DNA from: Coptis chinensis
Lineage: Eukaryota; Streptophyta; Magnoliopsida; Ranunculales; Ranunculaceae
Assembly: GCA_015680905.1 (NCBI GenBank)
Contig: CM027377.1
Location: forward strand, 37,844,501 to 37,908,500
Length of the DNA: 64,000 nt
Reading direction: 5' to 3'
Positions 1 to 11,261 of the stretch are shown piece by piece. How positions within the stretch are numbered: position 1 is the first letter of the stretch; each line of letters starts with the position of its first letter. Below the pieces are notes generated by a model that was given only the letters and a program-made list of their open reading frames with translations, made no database searches and was not told the origin of the DNA. Made by a program: the position numbers and the translations under genes.

Positions 1-422
1 CTGAGCCTTTCTTTAGCCTTTCATAAACCACAATTCCTTTACCCTTTTACAAAAACAAAACAAAATAAAAATTAGCCTACCCATTTTTGAATGAGTTTGA
101 GAATATAGTTGAAATAACGAATAGGAAAGAGAAAGACCTTTGAAACCAAGAATTTGTTGGTTGCTTCAATAAGAAAATAAAGTTTTCATCCAAAGAAAAG
201 AAAAATAAAATAAAATAAAAAGTTTGTGAGTATCTTCTCTGGGAAACTCTCACGAGGCTATAACTTGTCCACTAGAGAATTCCTAGTGGTTTAAAGCCTT
301 ATTGCATATGGTCAATGCAATTTCACTCAGCGAAACGAGATTAGTTAGAACTCCATTTTTTGTCACTTATTTTAATTTATCATATTTGCTTGAGGACAAA
401 CAAAATATTGTTTGGGGTGGTT
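1..422 (+). mobile_element. Athila-like element A1, 3' internal end
   Basis: This is noncoding 3' internal sequence of a Ty3 LTR retrotransposon, ending in a G-rich polypurine tract (TTGTTTGGGGTGG, 409-421) directly before an LTR. It matches, in reverse complement, the 3' internal region at 46367-47420, including the stretch that reads CACGAGGCTATAAC and the nearby TTGCATATGG. No coding sequence is visible. The rest of this element lies left of the window. Confidence 0.75.
269..320 (+). other. Conserved pre-LTR hairpin block
   Basis: An inverted repeat (CCACTAG ... CTAGTGG, 269-289) is followed by TTGCAT ... ATGCAA around 302-320. The same arrangement occurs just upstream of the polypurine tract in other families of this window: on the minus strand near 7430-7480, 11830-11915 and 46470-46521, and on the plus strand near 60235-60320. 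Its role is unknown. It may be a structured RNA signal in the element transcript. Confidence 0.55.
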
Positions 423-973
423 TGATAAGTGCCCAAAACTGTAGTTTTAACCCCTTAATAATATTACATTTAGACCAATTATGCTTATAATAAATAAAAG
501 TTAGTACTGTTTACGTACTTTTGTGTATTTCAGATCTTTGAGTCAACTATATGAAGAAATATGTCACTTTTGCAAGAGAAAGGATCAAAGGTTGGTTGCT
601 AAGAAATTCTATTTTTAAAGCCCAAGTTTCAAGGAGAAAAAAACCTTTTTAAATCCCAGTAAAAACTGAAAAGTCAAAGTCAACGCGGGCAGAAATAGAG
701 CATAAAAGTCAACAGAACTTTTGCAGATCGTATCTTTGGACTCAGACCTCGAAATTAAGCCTACTATATGTCAAAACGACCGGATCGGAAAGAGATTTCT
801 AATGGTTTAGGCCTTGATCTAATCAGAGGAGTAAAAATGGATGAAAAGGCAATTGTAGTAATTTCCAACATATAAACTTTTTTGGACTTAAGTAATTAGG
901 TTTTGGGCTTGATTTAATGGCCCAAAATATAGCTCCAAAGCCTATGCACGAATTTGTAAACCTAACCCTCTCC

Positions 974-981
974 TATATAAA
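974..981 (+). promoter_or_regulatory. TATA box in the A1 LTR
   Basis: TATATAAA lies about 550 bp into the LTR, the usual place for the U3 promoter of such elements. A CT-rich transcribed leader follows. Confidence 0.5.
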
Positions 982-1040
982 GAGGGTTAAAGCTAAACAA
1001 AACATGGTTACTCCCCTCTTTAGTTTACTTGTAAATTAGG

Positions 1041-1042
<2 letters not shown>

Positions 1043-1092
<50 letters not shown>
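1043..1092 (+). repeat. (TC)n microsatellite
   Basis: About 25 uninterrupted TC units in the LTR just downstream of the TATA box, in what would be the R/U5 part of the transcript. Confidence 0.95.
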
Positions 1093-1096
<4 letters not shown>

Positions 1097-1809
1097 GATA
1101 ATAAATTAGTTTTCTTCTTTAGTTTTAAAATCTAGTTATTGTTTTATTAGCCTAGCCACCATTAATCCAATCCAATCAAATCAAATTCCAATACAAGTGT
1201 TCTTTCATTATATCTTCTTCTTTCTATTATTATGTCCATAATAATCTAATGAATCATAGCTAAACCTCCATTAGAGGGATTTGATTAAAGCCTTGATGAA
1301 AACTTGATGTGTTAGTATAGAATAGTTGTAGTAAGATATTCTACTCTTGAGGGTAGTTAATTCACCATTAGAATGGGTTTCAATTACCTCACATGCTAAT
1401 TATTAGTTGGTAGAGATGTCATGAATAATTAGGGATAAAAAGACCTAACCTTTATGTGAAAACATAAAGATTAGGATTGCAACAACTCCGTACTAGCATA
1501 TTAGGGATTAATCAAGGTGGATTTCAAATCTCTCTATTCTTCTCTATATTTTATTCAAGTCATATTCAATTGCTTAGTTAAATTATTATAAGTTAAATTC
1601 ATATATTCAATTTTGTAGTATAAATTCACATCCATAAATATTACTCTCACCATTGTTTCCTTGTGTTTGATTAGTTGAATTCGTTTAAGTCTAGAGAGTT
1701 AAGAGTGGAACGATTTCGTACTCTATATATATTGCATGAATATATAAGTGAGAGTAGAAAATAAATAATTAATAACGTAAGATTAAGTTAGAAAAATCTA
1801 GTTATCAAA

Positions 1810-1822
1810 TGGCGCTGCTGCC
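1810..1822 (+). other. Primer binding site of A1
   Basis: TGGCGCTGCTGCC follows the LTR end after two bases. It resembles TGGCGCCGTTGCC, complementary to the 3' end of plant tRNA-Asp, the usual primer of Athila elements. Confidence 0.7.
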
Positions 1823-1915
1823 ATCTTAAACTCATTTAGGACAATTGAATTCTTGATTTTTGGCTTTAAGTCCCTGAGTCCATAGCTTTCAGCTTTGAGT
1901 CTTTGACAGTTGACT

Positions 1916-2300
1916 CACTACAACAAATAGGCTTTTTAGCGACAAAACTTTTAGTGACAATAAAAAAACATGGCTAATGATCATCTTTGGCGATGTTTAT
2001 AACGTCGCAATTTCTCTAGTGTCGTACCCTTTGATGAAAAACTTTTGGCTACGATTTTCATGTTGCTGAAAGCCTTGTTCAAAAATTTTGGAAATTTTAT
2101 AAATCAGAAAAAATTATTTGGCGACAAAAGGACGGTTGGAAAAACATTTTATCAATGACGACGTATTTAAGCGTCGGTGATGATAGAGTATCCCAACGTT
2201 GAAAAAAAAACGTAGCTAGAAATTACTTTTTTGGCGGCATTTTTCATCGTAGCCTATAGTTTGGCATAAATAGAAATTAAAAATCCATATATGGCGATGA
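1916..2300 (+). repeat. CACTA left subterminal repeats
   Basis: Repeated motifs such as TTAGCGACAAAA, TTTAGTGACAATAA, GGCGATG...AACGTCGC and GACGACG...AGCGTCGG occur in both orientations. They mirror those at the right end. Confidence 0.75.
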
Positions 2301-2479
2301 TACCAATTCTGAATTTGAATTTGTGATTTCAGCGAGTCAAAATTTTTGTTTCGAAAAATTTCAGGCTCTAAAATTTTTTGGTTATCTCGTGCCCATCCAA
2401 TTAAAAAGAAAAGGAAAAAAAAAGAGAGAAAAAGGAAAAAAGAAAAAAGAAAAAAAACCTAGCTATTAGTACTACTCAG

Positions 2480-2676
2480 TATTCACGCACTCTCTCTCCC
2501 ACTGAACCGCCATTCTTCTCGCCTCCACCACCAATTATTAAATCACCTCAACCAATTTGAATAACCCTCCCCCATCAGATCGGAGAACCGTTTCAGTAGA
2601 AGATACACTCTCCATCACTCTATTCTCTCTCTTAGGGTTTTAAATTTGATTTTTGGGGTTCCAGCTCGATTAGCAA
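2480..2676 (+). promoter_or_regulatory. Captured 5' untranslated region of the melibiase fragment
   Basis: A CT-rich stretch (CACGCACTCTCTCTCCCACT, then CCTCCACCACCA and TTAGGGTTT) resembles a plant 5' leader. It ends at the start codon of the captured gene. This suggests the capture took upstream sequence as well as exons, but I see no clear TATA box. Confidence 0.4.
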
Positions 2677-5140
2677 ATGAAATTCATTCTAGGGGGTTTA
2701 CTTAATTCTGGCTGCATATTTTGTTTTTCTCTACTATTTTTTTCAGTCATGGGTTTCTCACAAATTTCTTATAGAAATTGTTGCTGCAAGGTTTCTTCTC
2801 TGGTCTCTCAAACAGAAGACTTTCTAGAAACCAACCTGCTACAGGTGCGTGTTCTTCTTCCATTTCTTTATTCTTTCTTTCTGCAAATTAATTGTATAAG
2901 AACAAATATGCCCAAGTTGTTATTTTCTGTTTTAGTTGATGAAGAAGTGGAAATGTTACTCAAATGACTCAAACTGAGACAGTGGACAAACATTTTGAGC
3001 TTTTTGGCTATTTGACGAGTTATATTAGAATCCCTTTTCTCCTTTGTCCTTAAATTTTATATACTATGGTTTTTACCATTCTGAAATATGGTTTTTCATC
3101 TACTTTGTTTGCTTATTTTCTTTGTTAAGTGTTTTGTTTTTGTTCCTTTTTGCATTCTTTAAACAGAATCCAATTCTTAGATAAATGAGTATTATGAAAT
3201 TAATGTTGAATTGGAATTGTACATTTCAGGGAGCTATCCAAGCCTCTCGGGTAAAATGGAGGGCAAGCTAGCACCCTCCTAGAGGCCGGAAATTCATATG
3301 ATTCTTTTTCATGGATCGTTTCTGAAGAACAATTCCTCCAAAATGCAGAAATTGTTTCTAAGAGGCTACTAACTCATGGATATGAGGTCGAAAATATATT
3401 CCAACTTTTGACAAGTCAAGAGTTACCGTCTATGTTAAACACATTATGAGCAAGTATCCACAGAGAGATATTTTATTACTATTATGTTACTTCCTTGACT
3501 TAATTTTTTTTTCTCGGCAAATATGTTGTGGTGGATTTTCTCCGTATAGGAGGAAAGTTAAAGGTGCTTATACAGATTCACTCAGATTTGATGTGATCGA
3601 TTAGTGGGAAAGATGATCCTTGACCCCAAAAGATGGCCTTCGCCTATAGATGGGAAAGGGTTCAATGAAGTAGCCGAGGAAAGTACATGGCATAGGTTTA
3701 AAGTTTGGGATTCATGTCATGAGAGGAGTAAGTACACAAGCAAATCAATGCAAACTCTCCCATCTTAGACATTACCACGGTAAACCCTTCAATGTACATT
3801 GCACTTTTCCTTTTTTTCTTTTTATTTAAATAAGCTACCATTACCAAAAGTTTGGCACATAACAATCATCATAATCATACAAATGATTTGAAAGGGTACC
3901 CTTATGAAATATAATTGAAATTAGATTGCAGCATGTGTGAGCCTCATTGAAAGCCGATAAACATTGAGATATACCTACTCCCTCACATACAAATCTAGAG
4001 AAATAAGTATGGCCATTTGTTGTTGGAAATCTCAACCGACACTAGTGGTTTCTCGGGTTGGTTATATGGAGTCCGGAAGACAATGGCGTGCAAAAAGATA
4101 TAGGCCCGACAGATCGAAAATGTGCATGGATGCCACATGGTTTCATGGCGTGGATACTAAGTTGGGAGCTGGAAAAGCCTTCTTGAGGTCACTCTGTCAT
4201 CAGAATGCTGAGTGGGGTGTGGATTTCGGTAATATATTTCTTTGCAGTTGAAACATATTTTTGTCTGCTAAAGCGTGCGTCATCTGACATGGTACTTTAA
4301 TCTAAATGGAAGAGCATTCTTCAGACACCGATATACAGATGAAACCACATTCAGATTTTCGTACCACTTTTGTATGCTATTTTGTGCTCTTATTATCCTA
4401 ACACTGCTACTATCCACGACCAATCAAGAGGAATTGTACTATTTGGAATTTGTAATATCATATGATCCAAGTTTTCAACATGAATTGGGTATTATTCTCT
4501 GAAAATTTTGTTTAATGTTTTCCCCATTTTTGACACAGTGAAGCATTATTGTATCTTTGGCGATGATTTGAACATCAATGAAGTAGCCATAGTTTCAAGG
4601 TACAATGTGACAAATTTTCTTCTTCTACCAAACCGGTAATTTTCAGCTAGAACATTTTAGAGGGGGTTGGATGATTTTGTGGAGGATTTGCATAAGGAAG
4701 AGATGGCATAAAGAGCTCTAATTTATGCAGTCTTGAAGGAGCTTGATCGTCCTATCTTGTATTCTCTCTCTCCACGGAACCAAGGCAACACCAGCCATGG
4801 CCAAGGATGTGAGTTATCTTGTTAACATGTATAGGATTACTAGAGATGATTGGGATTCATGGGGTGATGTGGCAGCTCATTTTAATGTATCCGGTATATT
4901 GGTGTTCTACTCTATTAAGCTTCGAACTACTAACTCCCATTATTAATGTCGATGAGGATTGCATGCTCACTATATTTCTTTATGGTTGCTCGAGAGTTAT
5001 GAAATAACGATATATTGACTTGTGGGCGGGGACTTTTCTCTGCTGCTAATATGATAGGAACTGAGGGATTAAAAGGAAACTCATGGCCCGACTTGGACAT
5101 GCTTCCGTTGGGGTGGCTTCTTGATCCGGTAAAGAACATT
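2677..5140 (+). pseudogene. Captured alpha-galactosidase-like (melibiase family, GH27-like) gene fragment
   Basis: Successive blocks match a plant melibiase-family protein: RNSYDSFSWIVSEEQFLQNA (from about 3290), YVVVDFL (3525), the K-RWPSPIDGKGFNEVAE block (3620), ESGRQWRAK and VDTKLGAGKAFLRSL (4070-4230), KHYCIFGDDLNINEV (4541), VLKELDRPILYSLSP (4728) then AKDVSYLVNMYRIT and DDWDSWGDVAAHFNVS (4800-4892), and SAANMIGTEGLKG plus SWPDLDMLPLGW (5040-5125). A signal-peptide-like start lies at 2677. Introns remain (donor CTACAG/GTGCGT near 2845, acceptor ATTTCAG near 3229, donor CCG/GTATAT near 4893), so capture was at DNA level. It is broken: frameshifts near 3285 and in the 3530-3780 and 4080-4140 blocks, a stop near 3600, and no C-terminal part. 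Where relatives read KHDC, the likely nucleophile region, this copy has KHYC (TAT at 4547-4549). Family assignment is from recalled sequence. Confidence 0.85.
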
Positions 5141-5477
5141 GCTAGATATGACACAATCAGTATTGCCACAATATTGCTATCACCTGTTTCCGCGAAACAT
5201 TGTCCCCTTCAACGTAACATTCATAACCTTGTGAAAAGTTAAGGTAATTTTGAAGAACTTGCCGCGATCTATCACTTCGCGTTTTTCACAAGATCACACA
5301 CAATAACTTCGCCTTATCTAACTCCTTCACTATGAAAGATTTTATTTGCTTCGTGCAATTCGGGGATGTGTTTGCATGCAAACGTAGTTTACTAAACCAT
5401 TATAGGTTTTGAGGGATTAATATCTGGTCAAACTATTGACACCATAGTAGCAGAGACCATATTTGACCAAGTGATAC

Positions 5478-5604
5478 TATATACTCTTTGAACAAAAGAA
5501 GACTCTTCTTCAATGAAATATATGTTTGTCACGCTTAAATCTCTTACGTGTTAATTACTGTATTCATGGGGTGATGTGGACTTCTTTTGTTCAAAGAGTA
5601 TATA
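5478..5604. repeat. Perfect 24-nt inverted repeat
   Basis: The arms at 5478-5501 and 5581-5604 are exact reverse complements, spaced by 79 bases. The spacer contains TTCATGGGGTGATGTGG, also present in the melibiase exon near 4857, as if a scrap of that exon had been copied here. Confidence 0.8.
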
Positions 5605-5643
5605 GAATGAGAAAATATTAGATATTAATGTGATTTAACTTCT

Positions 5644-5710
5644 TTCACAGTTCTCATTATAATGTCCAGCTGCCGCCGCTGCTGCTAGACATTAGAATGA
5701 AAACTGTGAA
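5644..5710. repeat. Hairpin with 23-nt arms and GC-rich loop
   Basis: The arms at 5644-5666 and 5688-5710 pair with two mismatches. The 21-base loop consists of CTG/CCG/CTG-like triplets, unlike the AT-rich surroundings. It is possibly a small insertion or a foldback inside the CACTA element. Confidence 0.7.
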
Positions 5711-6479
5711 ATATTAGACATTCTTATTTGAAGTGGAAATGTGATTTTGGCTTATATATTTGTGGTCTTTAGAGTCTATGCTTTCTTTAGTGCCTTGCTA
5801 AGGAGGTATATAACTTCGTACTGCAGACTCCTCTAGCCTTGTACCTTTGTGCTTTCATATTAATGAAATTCTTGTTTTGTATATAGTTCAATTCTTAGAT
5901 TTATCTCAATGAATACTAGCTAGTAGAGGTCTAATGGATAAATTATTTGGATACAATTTAAACTTAACATAATTGTTAATAGTTCACGGATTTTAATTTT
6001 GTCGGAGGAAACTATTATATTTTTGTTTCCATTTTTTTTTGTGGTCTAATAGATAATATCTTTGTATACAGATACTCTTACGTCAAAATGGATTGGTTTG
6101 GTATTAGTTTTTGTGAAGAAATGGCGGTTTGGAATTGCAAGAGGCACTAGAGGAATCTAAATGCTATTTATTATCATTTTTTGTGAAGATGGTTCATTCA
6201 CAAGCTATTTGAGGGATGTTTAGAAATGTTTTTGTTTAAGTTAATACTTTTCTTAAGATGAGTTCAAAAATAAAAGTTATGAAAAGGGATGATGCAACTC
6301 TATTTTGTTGCTAATGGAGTGAATTAACTCACTTTTATTTATTGAAAATTTGTTGTTTAAGATAATTGATGCTCACGTTATATCGTTTATTTGTTGAATA
6401 GAGGGGGGGGGAGACAATTGTACAAATGGTGCACAATGTCGGCAACAATATTAGTGATCAAAATAGTGTGGGAACATGA

Positions 6480-7099
6480 TCACAACTAACCGATAGCTAC
6501 AATCAAAACGTCACTTATAACACTAATTTTTTTTAATTTGTTTTACCTTTTTTTCGACGATAGAAACGTCACTAAAAATACACAAAATTCAAATATTTTA
6601 GATCTTTAACGATGATAACAACGTCGTTTATATAACTAAAGTTTTAAATTACTGATATCTCTAGTGACAATAAAAATGTCGCTAATAAGATTTTTGATTT
6701 TTAATTTTTTGGGACTTATAGCGATGATTAAAACGTTGCTAATAATGCTAAAATTTTCAAAATTTTCAGACTTTTATTGACGTTAAAAGCGTTGCTAGTA
6801 ATGCTTTATTACCGGCGATTTTAAAAATGTCGCCAACATTTCATCTTTTGCGACGTTACTATATTGAGAATACCAAAATGAGTTAGCGACGAAATTAGAG
6901 AAATAGCGATAGTAATAAACGTCGGTAAATATCTGCTATTTTGCGACGTTAAAATAGCGTGGCTACATATCATTAACGACTATAGCATTAGCAATGTTGA
7001 CTCGACACTCCAAAAAGCGTCGCCAAGTTGTATTAGCGACGTTTCTGCGATTTTCAGCGACAATTTTTTTTGTCGCCAAAGACCTTGTTTCTTGTAGTG
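6480..7099 (+). repeat. CACTA right subterminal repeats
   Basis: More than ten copies of short motifs such as AACGTCGC, AGCGACGTT, ATGTCGCTAA and AACGTTGCTAAT lie in both orientations, ending at the terminal CTTGTAGTG. The interval between the melibiase fragment and this block (5240-6480) is AT-rich with no coding signal. Confidence 0.8.
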
Positions 7100-7321
7100 A
7101 CTTTGACTTTTCGGCAGTTTTGCTCCTAAGCTGGAATCTTCCCAAGCAGCATCAATAACAATCTTTTTTGCGCTAAAATGCACGTATTAGGAATATACGT
7201 CCTAAATGGCATGTATCCTGCAAACGGTAACAAAAGCTATAAGTTGTCTATTTAATAAGCATAAAAAGGGCATAATTGAAGTATTGTAAAGGTAACAAAA
7301 TGCACATTTGGGGTCTAATCA

Positions 7322-9620
7322 ACTACCCCCAAACAGCATTTTGCTTGTCCTCAAGCAAAGATAAGAGAAAAAAAACTAAGATCACAAATGTGTGATTTAT
7401 TATACTTGTCTCATTTCGTGAAGTGCGATACCATTGACCATATGCAACTAGGCTTTCAACCACTAGGAATTCCCTAGTGAACTTTAGTACAAAGGGTCTC
7501 GTTTCCTTATTTAATCTTAGAGGTTTATACATCTCATTAGCGGGGGAATAAAGAAAAGATCCTTTGAACTCATAATAATATATATACAATAGTTTAATCT
7601 TCTAAAGATAAACGTGCAAAGCATGAGCGGTGAAATGCAAAAGCATAGTCATTTTTTAAGCTTTTGGAGAGCGTCCTTAAGCTGAGTTCTCACAGGGGTG
7701 TGTTGCAATAACAACTCTCTTATAGATTCACTCAAGTTTTGTTTTCTCAAGTGCAGAGGGCACTTATATTCCTCATATACGCGAATGACGTCCAAGGAAA
7801 CCGGGGTCGATTGATCACAATATCCACTTACTATCACACCATTCTATTCCTAGTTGAACTAAAGGTCTTTTATTAGGAATTATGGGGATAAGGTAGTGGT
7901 TTAGAAATAAAGGGAAGGGAAAACAAACTCTGATAAGTTGAGAAATTGGGTCTTCGGATATTTGTACGAGAGAAAAACCTCGTTTTGTTCTTTTTTGCTC
8001 CAAATTTGTGATTCAATTCATTCTTTATCCCTTTGGCTTTGTGACTCCATTTTGATTTTTGGGAGTTCTAATTTTGTTTTTGTTTCTTTTGAATTCAACT
8101 CCTTTTGATTGATTTTGAACTTTTGGGGGATTTCGATTTTTGAATCTTTTCTTTCTTTTTCTTTCTTTTGAAGCTTCTAACTATTCTATTTTTGTACAAG
8201 GCCTTCTCTTCTCTTTTCACAGTTCATCCAATTCTCAACTCGTCAACTGGGTACGCTTTTTATTGTGTGTGTAGTAACGGTTTAGGGATTGATGGCGAAG
8301 AAATAAAAAGGCTTTCAGAAATTGGTAAAGGCTCAAGGGGGGGTAACTAGAGAAAAAATTATCTTTTTAGGTTTTTAACGTTTATTTGGCTATATCAATC
8401 CAAAAAAGGCCTAAATGATCTCCTAGGATATGGCGTGGTGATCAAGCAAGTGGACATGTTATCTCTCTATCCGGACATTCTTGTGTCATCACTCAATAAT
8501 CATTCAGATGAGGCTTCTGGCTAGATTCTCATAGGATATGTAACTTAACTGTTCTAACCTTGGTCTCAGAAACTCACTGCTATATACGATCAAATGTTGA
8601 TGCATGCCATTCATGAAAAGGTGCAGAAACTGTTGTATGTATATTAATCTAAGTTCGAAGAACAAATCTTTACTCTATTGCTATAATGAGACTTCTAAAC
8701 CATTTCTTCATCATAGAAAAAGGGAAAACAATACTTTTAGTACTAAAATGTAAAAATATTTTTGGTCTTTTTTGAAATATTTTATGAAAGAAAGAAATAT
8801 ATTAAATCTATCTAATATAAGAATGCTATATAATAAATGCCTAGTTTTTGCAAAATATTACTATACCAATATGTTTTGTCCTCAAAGTATGAAGAAAAGG
8901 AAATAGATTACCATAGGAACATGAGCAAAAACGGCAGTAACCTATACTATGTTCTTCGTTATGAAAATATACCACCCCCACACAAGTTTGGAGCGTCGGT
9001 TGATAGATATAGAACGAGAAATACATGGTTTATCTAAAAGGTAAAAAAACATAATTATTCTAACATGAAACTTTTGGCTTTTTTGAATTTTATTTGTAAA
9101 AACATGCATGGTGTAGAAAATACGAAAATTTGGGCATGATGTATTTGTATTTCTTTCTACTCATATACCACAAATCCTTATACATTCCACAAAACACAGG
9201 CATACATACAAATAATACTATGAAAAACTAGAAGTGCAGAAAGTAAAGACATGTACTACAACCAAAACAAATATATCTATCTATGCGGACACTAGGGAGC
9301 TGTCTAGTCAGATTCTGCGTGGGCAACGTCGAGACGAACTCGAGCTACTCCTATCTCTTCCCTCTCATCTAGCTCTCTCGGGCGTAGAAGCCTGAGAAAC
9401 TAACTCGTCTCGCAGCTCTTGAAGCATCTAGATAGTGCTGGCCTGAAAGTCGCTACTGCTCTCTGAATTGTACTCAAACCGCTGATGTAGTTGACCGACC
9501 CCTCATGCATGAATCGTGTGATTTGCACTTTTGCACGCTTTAATAATTTATTCTTAATACACACTCGAAAGTACATTTGTTCAAGTACCCTCACTCACGT
9601 GCACGTTGAAATATAATTGA
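7322..9620 (-). mobile_element. Element B1, 3' internal region
   Basis: On the minus strand this runs toward the B1 3' LTR. It has the polypurine tract (7322-7338), the conserved hairpin block (7430-7480), and a segment (8330-8560) homologous to 47400-47640 of element G, sharing GTGATCAAGCAAGTGG. The upstream part (9300-9600) may be the end of a post-pol reading frame (minus 9400-9594, about 64 residues), but I do not recognise it. No gag or pol domain is visible. Confidence 0.55.
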
Positions 9621-10118
9621 GTGAGGGTTTCGCTCCAAAACCTAAGGGCTAGAACTCTAATTAACAACCAAGTGGAGGTTTTTCTAAGAGGAGATTTAGT
9701 GAGTAGGATTTTACAAATATTTTAAAACTATTTTTCAAAATGACTGAAATTGCAAGTTACTAAAATGTGAACCTAATCAATAAATCTAATTGTTGTAAAA
9801 TGGAAATAGCAAAAAGACAATAACTTCTAATTTATATATAAAGACAATATTGGAACATATAATAAGACATAAAACAAATTTTGTTCACAACTAAATATTA
9901 ACCAAATTACAAAACTTAAACCTTACATGGAAAACTTTAAACTCCGACTAAAACTACACTATGGAGCCAAAGTTATGTCTTGCTACTAAAGACATCTTTT
10001 TATAGGAAAATGAGAGTGCTCATTCTCCTTTCTTTCACATGAAATTCAACACTCAACTGCATCATTTAATGTTCCAATTGATTTTCTTTTCCTTCCCAAC
10101 TAAATAACCATGACTTTG
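9621..10118. other. Unassigned AT-rich stretch
   Basis: No coding region or terminal repeat was recognised. It lies between the B1 internal region and the C element 3' LTR, and may belong to whatever C inserted into. Confidence 0.4.
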
Positions 10119-11138
10119 TGACACTCTCTCTTTTTGCGTATGTAGATGGTATATGGTCGTTGAACAAAAGAGAAGCGTATCAAAACCTAACTATCCCTCA
10201 ATAAATAAAGGATGAGTAGGGTATCGTTCCACTTTTAAGTGTATGTTATGTGAAGAACGAGACCTTTGGAAAGGGGTTTGAGGGATTAAAACTAATATTG
10301 TAGAGATTGTAGATTCTAATGCTAAACTAAGCTAAACTAACTAAACTATTGAGAATTTATAAGAGAGGGAATTCAAGAGATTAGAATCCACCAATACTTT
10401 TAATCTATGATCTTACTGCTTCATGGTTGTTCTTACAAGTAGACTACAATTAGGCAATCGAAATGAGTGCGATGCCCTTTTTGATGAAACATCGTTAAGA
10501 ATTAACTCTACTTAAGGTTGTTCCTATGTTTATGCTATTAATATCTTCTTTCCTTTTATGTAAGCTCGGGCAGCCATTCAATGTATTACCAAGAGCAACA
10601 TCAAGGAGTACTTTCTAATAGGGCAGCCATTCAATGAATCACCACTTAAGGCAAACACAAAGAATACTTCCCCTAGGCACCACTCCCTGAGCTACCCTTC
10701 TAAGGCAACACAAAGAATACTTCCCTAACTCTAAAGAATTACACTACTAGAAGAAAAAGTAAAGAACACTAGCATGATATTAATATTGCAAAACATAAAC
10801 CCTATTCTATACTTCCATCCCCTGGTGGGCAATGGAACTAATAACTACAAACATAAAGAACTAACCTGATTGAAGAACACCATGAACCCGTAAGAATCAT
10901 TTAAACTTTAAGCATCGCTTCATCTTCCCTTGAAGGAGAAGATTAGCCTTCCATATAGAAGGAAGAACACGAAGAACGAGAAGAAGAAGAGTTGAAGAAC
11001 ATAAGACTAGAAAGACTAATTTATTAAGACTTCGGCTAGTTAAAACCCGATCTTTTATTATTAATCTCTCTCTGCCTCCAAGTTAAGGAGACAAGAATAT
11101 AAAGTGAATTGGCAAATTACATGAGGCACTTAGGTCCT

Positions 11139-11147
11139 CTATTTATA
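11139..11147 (-). promoter_or_regulatory. TATA box in the C LTR
   Basis: TATAAATAG on the minus strand, with the same box in the solo copy at 35217-35225. Confidence 0.5.
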
Positions 11148-11261
11148 GGGGTTACAATGAGCTCTAGAAGCATTCCAAACCGTCATTTGTTTCCTAATAC
11201 AAATAGGTTTCTTTCGAGTCCAACTTCATGTCCAAAACCGAAAGGAATTGGCTACATTGTC

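Larger units (their letters stand above)
423..1807 (+). repeat. LTR of A1 (family A)
   Basis: The LTR starts TGATAAGTGCCCAAAACTG and ends TTATCA, 1385 bp. It is homologous to the LTRs at 33104-34527 (plus), 30683-31966 (minus) and 45341-46366 (minus). It is flanked on the left by a polypurine tract and on the right by a primer site. One LTR therefore serves both as a 3' end and as a 5' end, as in tandem copies made by recombination between LTRs. Confidence 0.85.
1916..7099 (+). mobile_element. CACTA (En/Spm) DNA transposon carrying a host gene fragment
   Basis: The element is 5184 bp. Its ends read CACTACAACAAA at the left and TTTCTTGTAGTG at the right, giving CACTACAA-SAAA terminal inverted repeats typical of the CACTA superfamily. 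The 3-bp target duplication ACT is present on both sides (1913-1915 and 7100-7102). Both subterminal regions are packed with GCGAC/GTCGC and ACGTCG/CGACGT motifs, as expected for transposase binding. I found no TNP2-like transposase or TNPA-like protein, so it appears non-autonomous. The interior holds an intron-containing fragment of a melibiase-family gene. It sits in a B-family LTR, so it arrived after that retrotransposon. Confidence 0.9.
1841..7321 (-). mobile_element. LTR of element B1, split by a CACTA transposon
   Basis: On the minus strand the LTR begins TGATTAGACCCCAAATGTG at 7321 and continues to 7103. It resumes at 1915 on the other side of the CACTA insertion and runs to about 1841, where it meets A1 sequence. 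It matches the LTR at 23978-24755. A polypurine tract (GTTTGGGGGTAG) lies just beyond 7321, so this is the 3' LTR of B1. It is broken. Confidence 0.7.

Noticed and set aside
2677-5240. Functional alpha-galactosidase gene
   Set aside because: Frameshifts, a stop, the KHYC change and the missing C-terminal part make it a fragment.
5086-5240. Continuation of the melibiase exon past the LLDP residues
   Set aside because: The sequence after about 5130 no longer matches the family, so the fragment was ended there.
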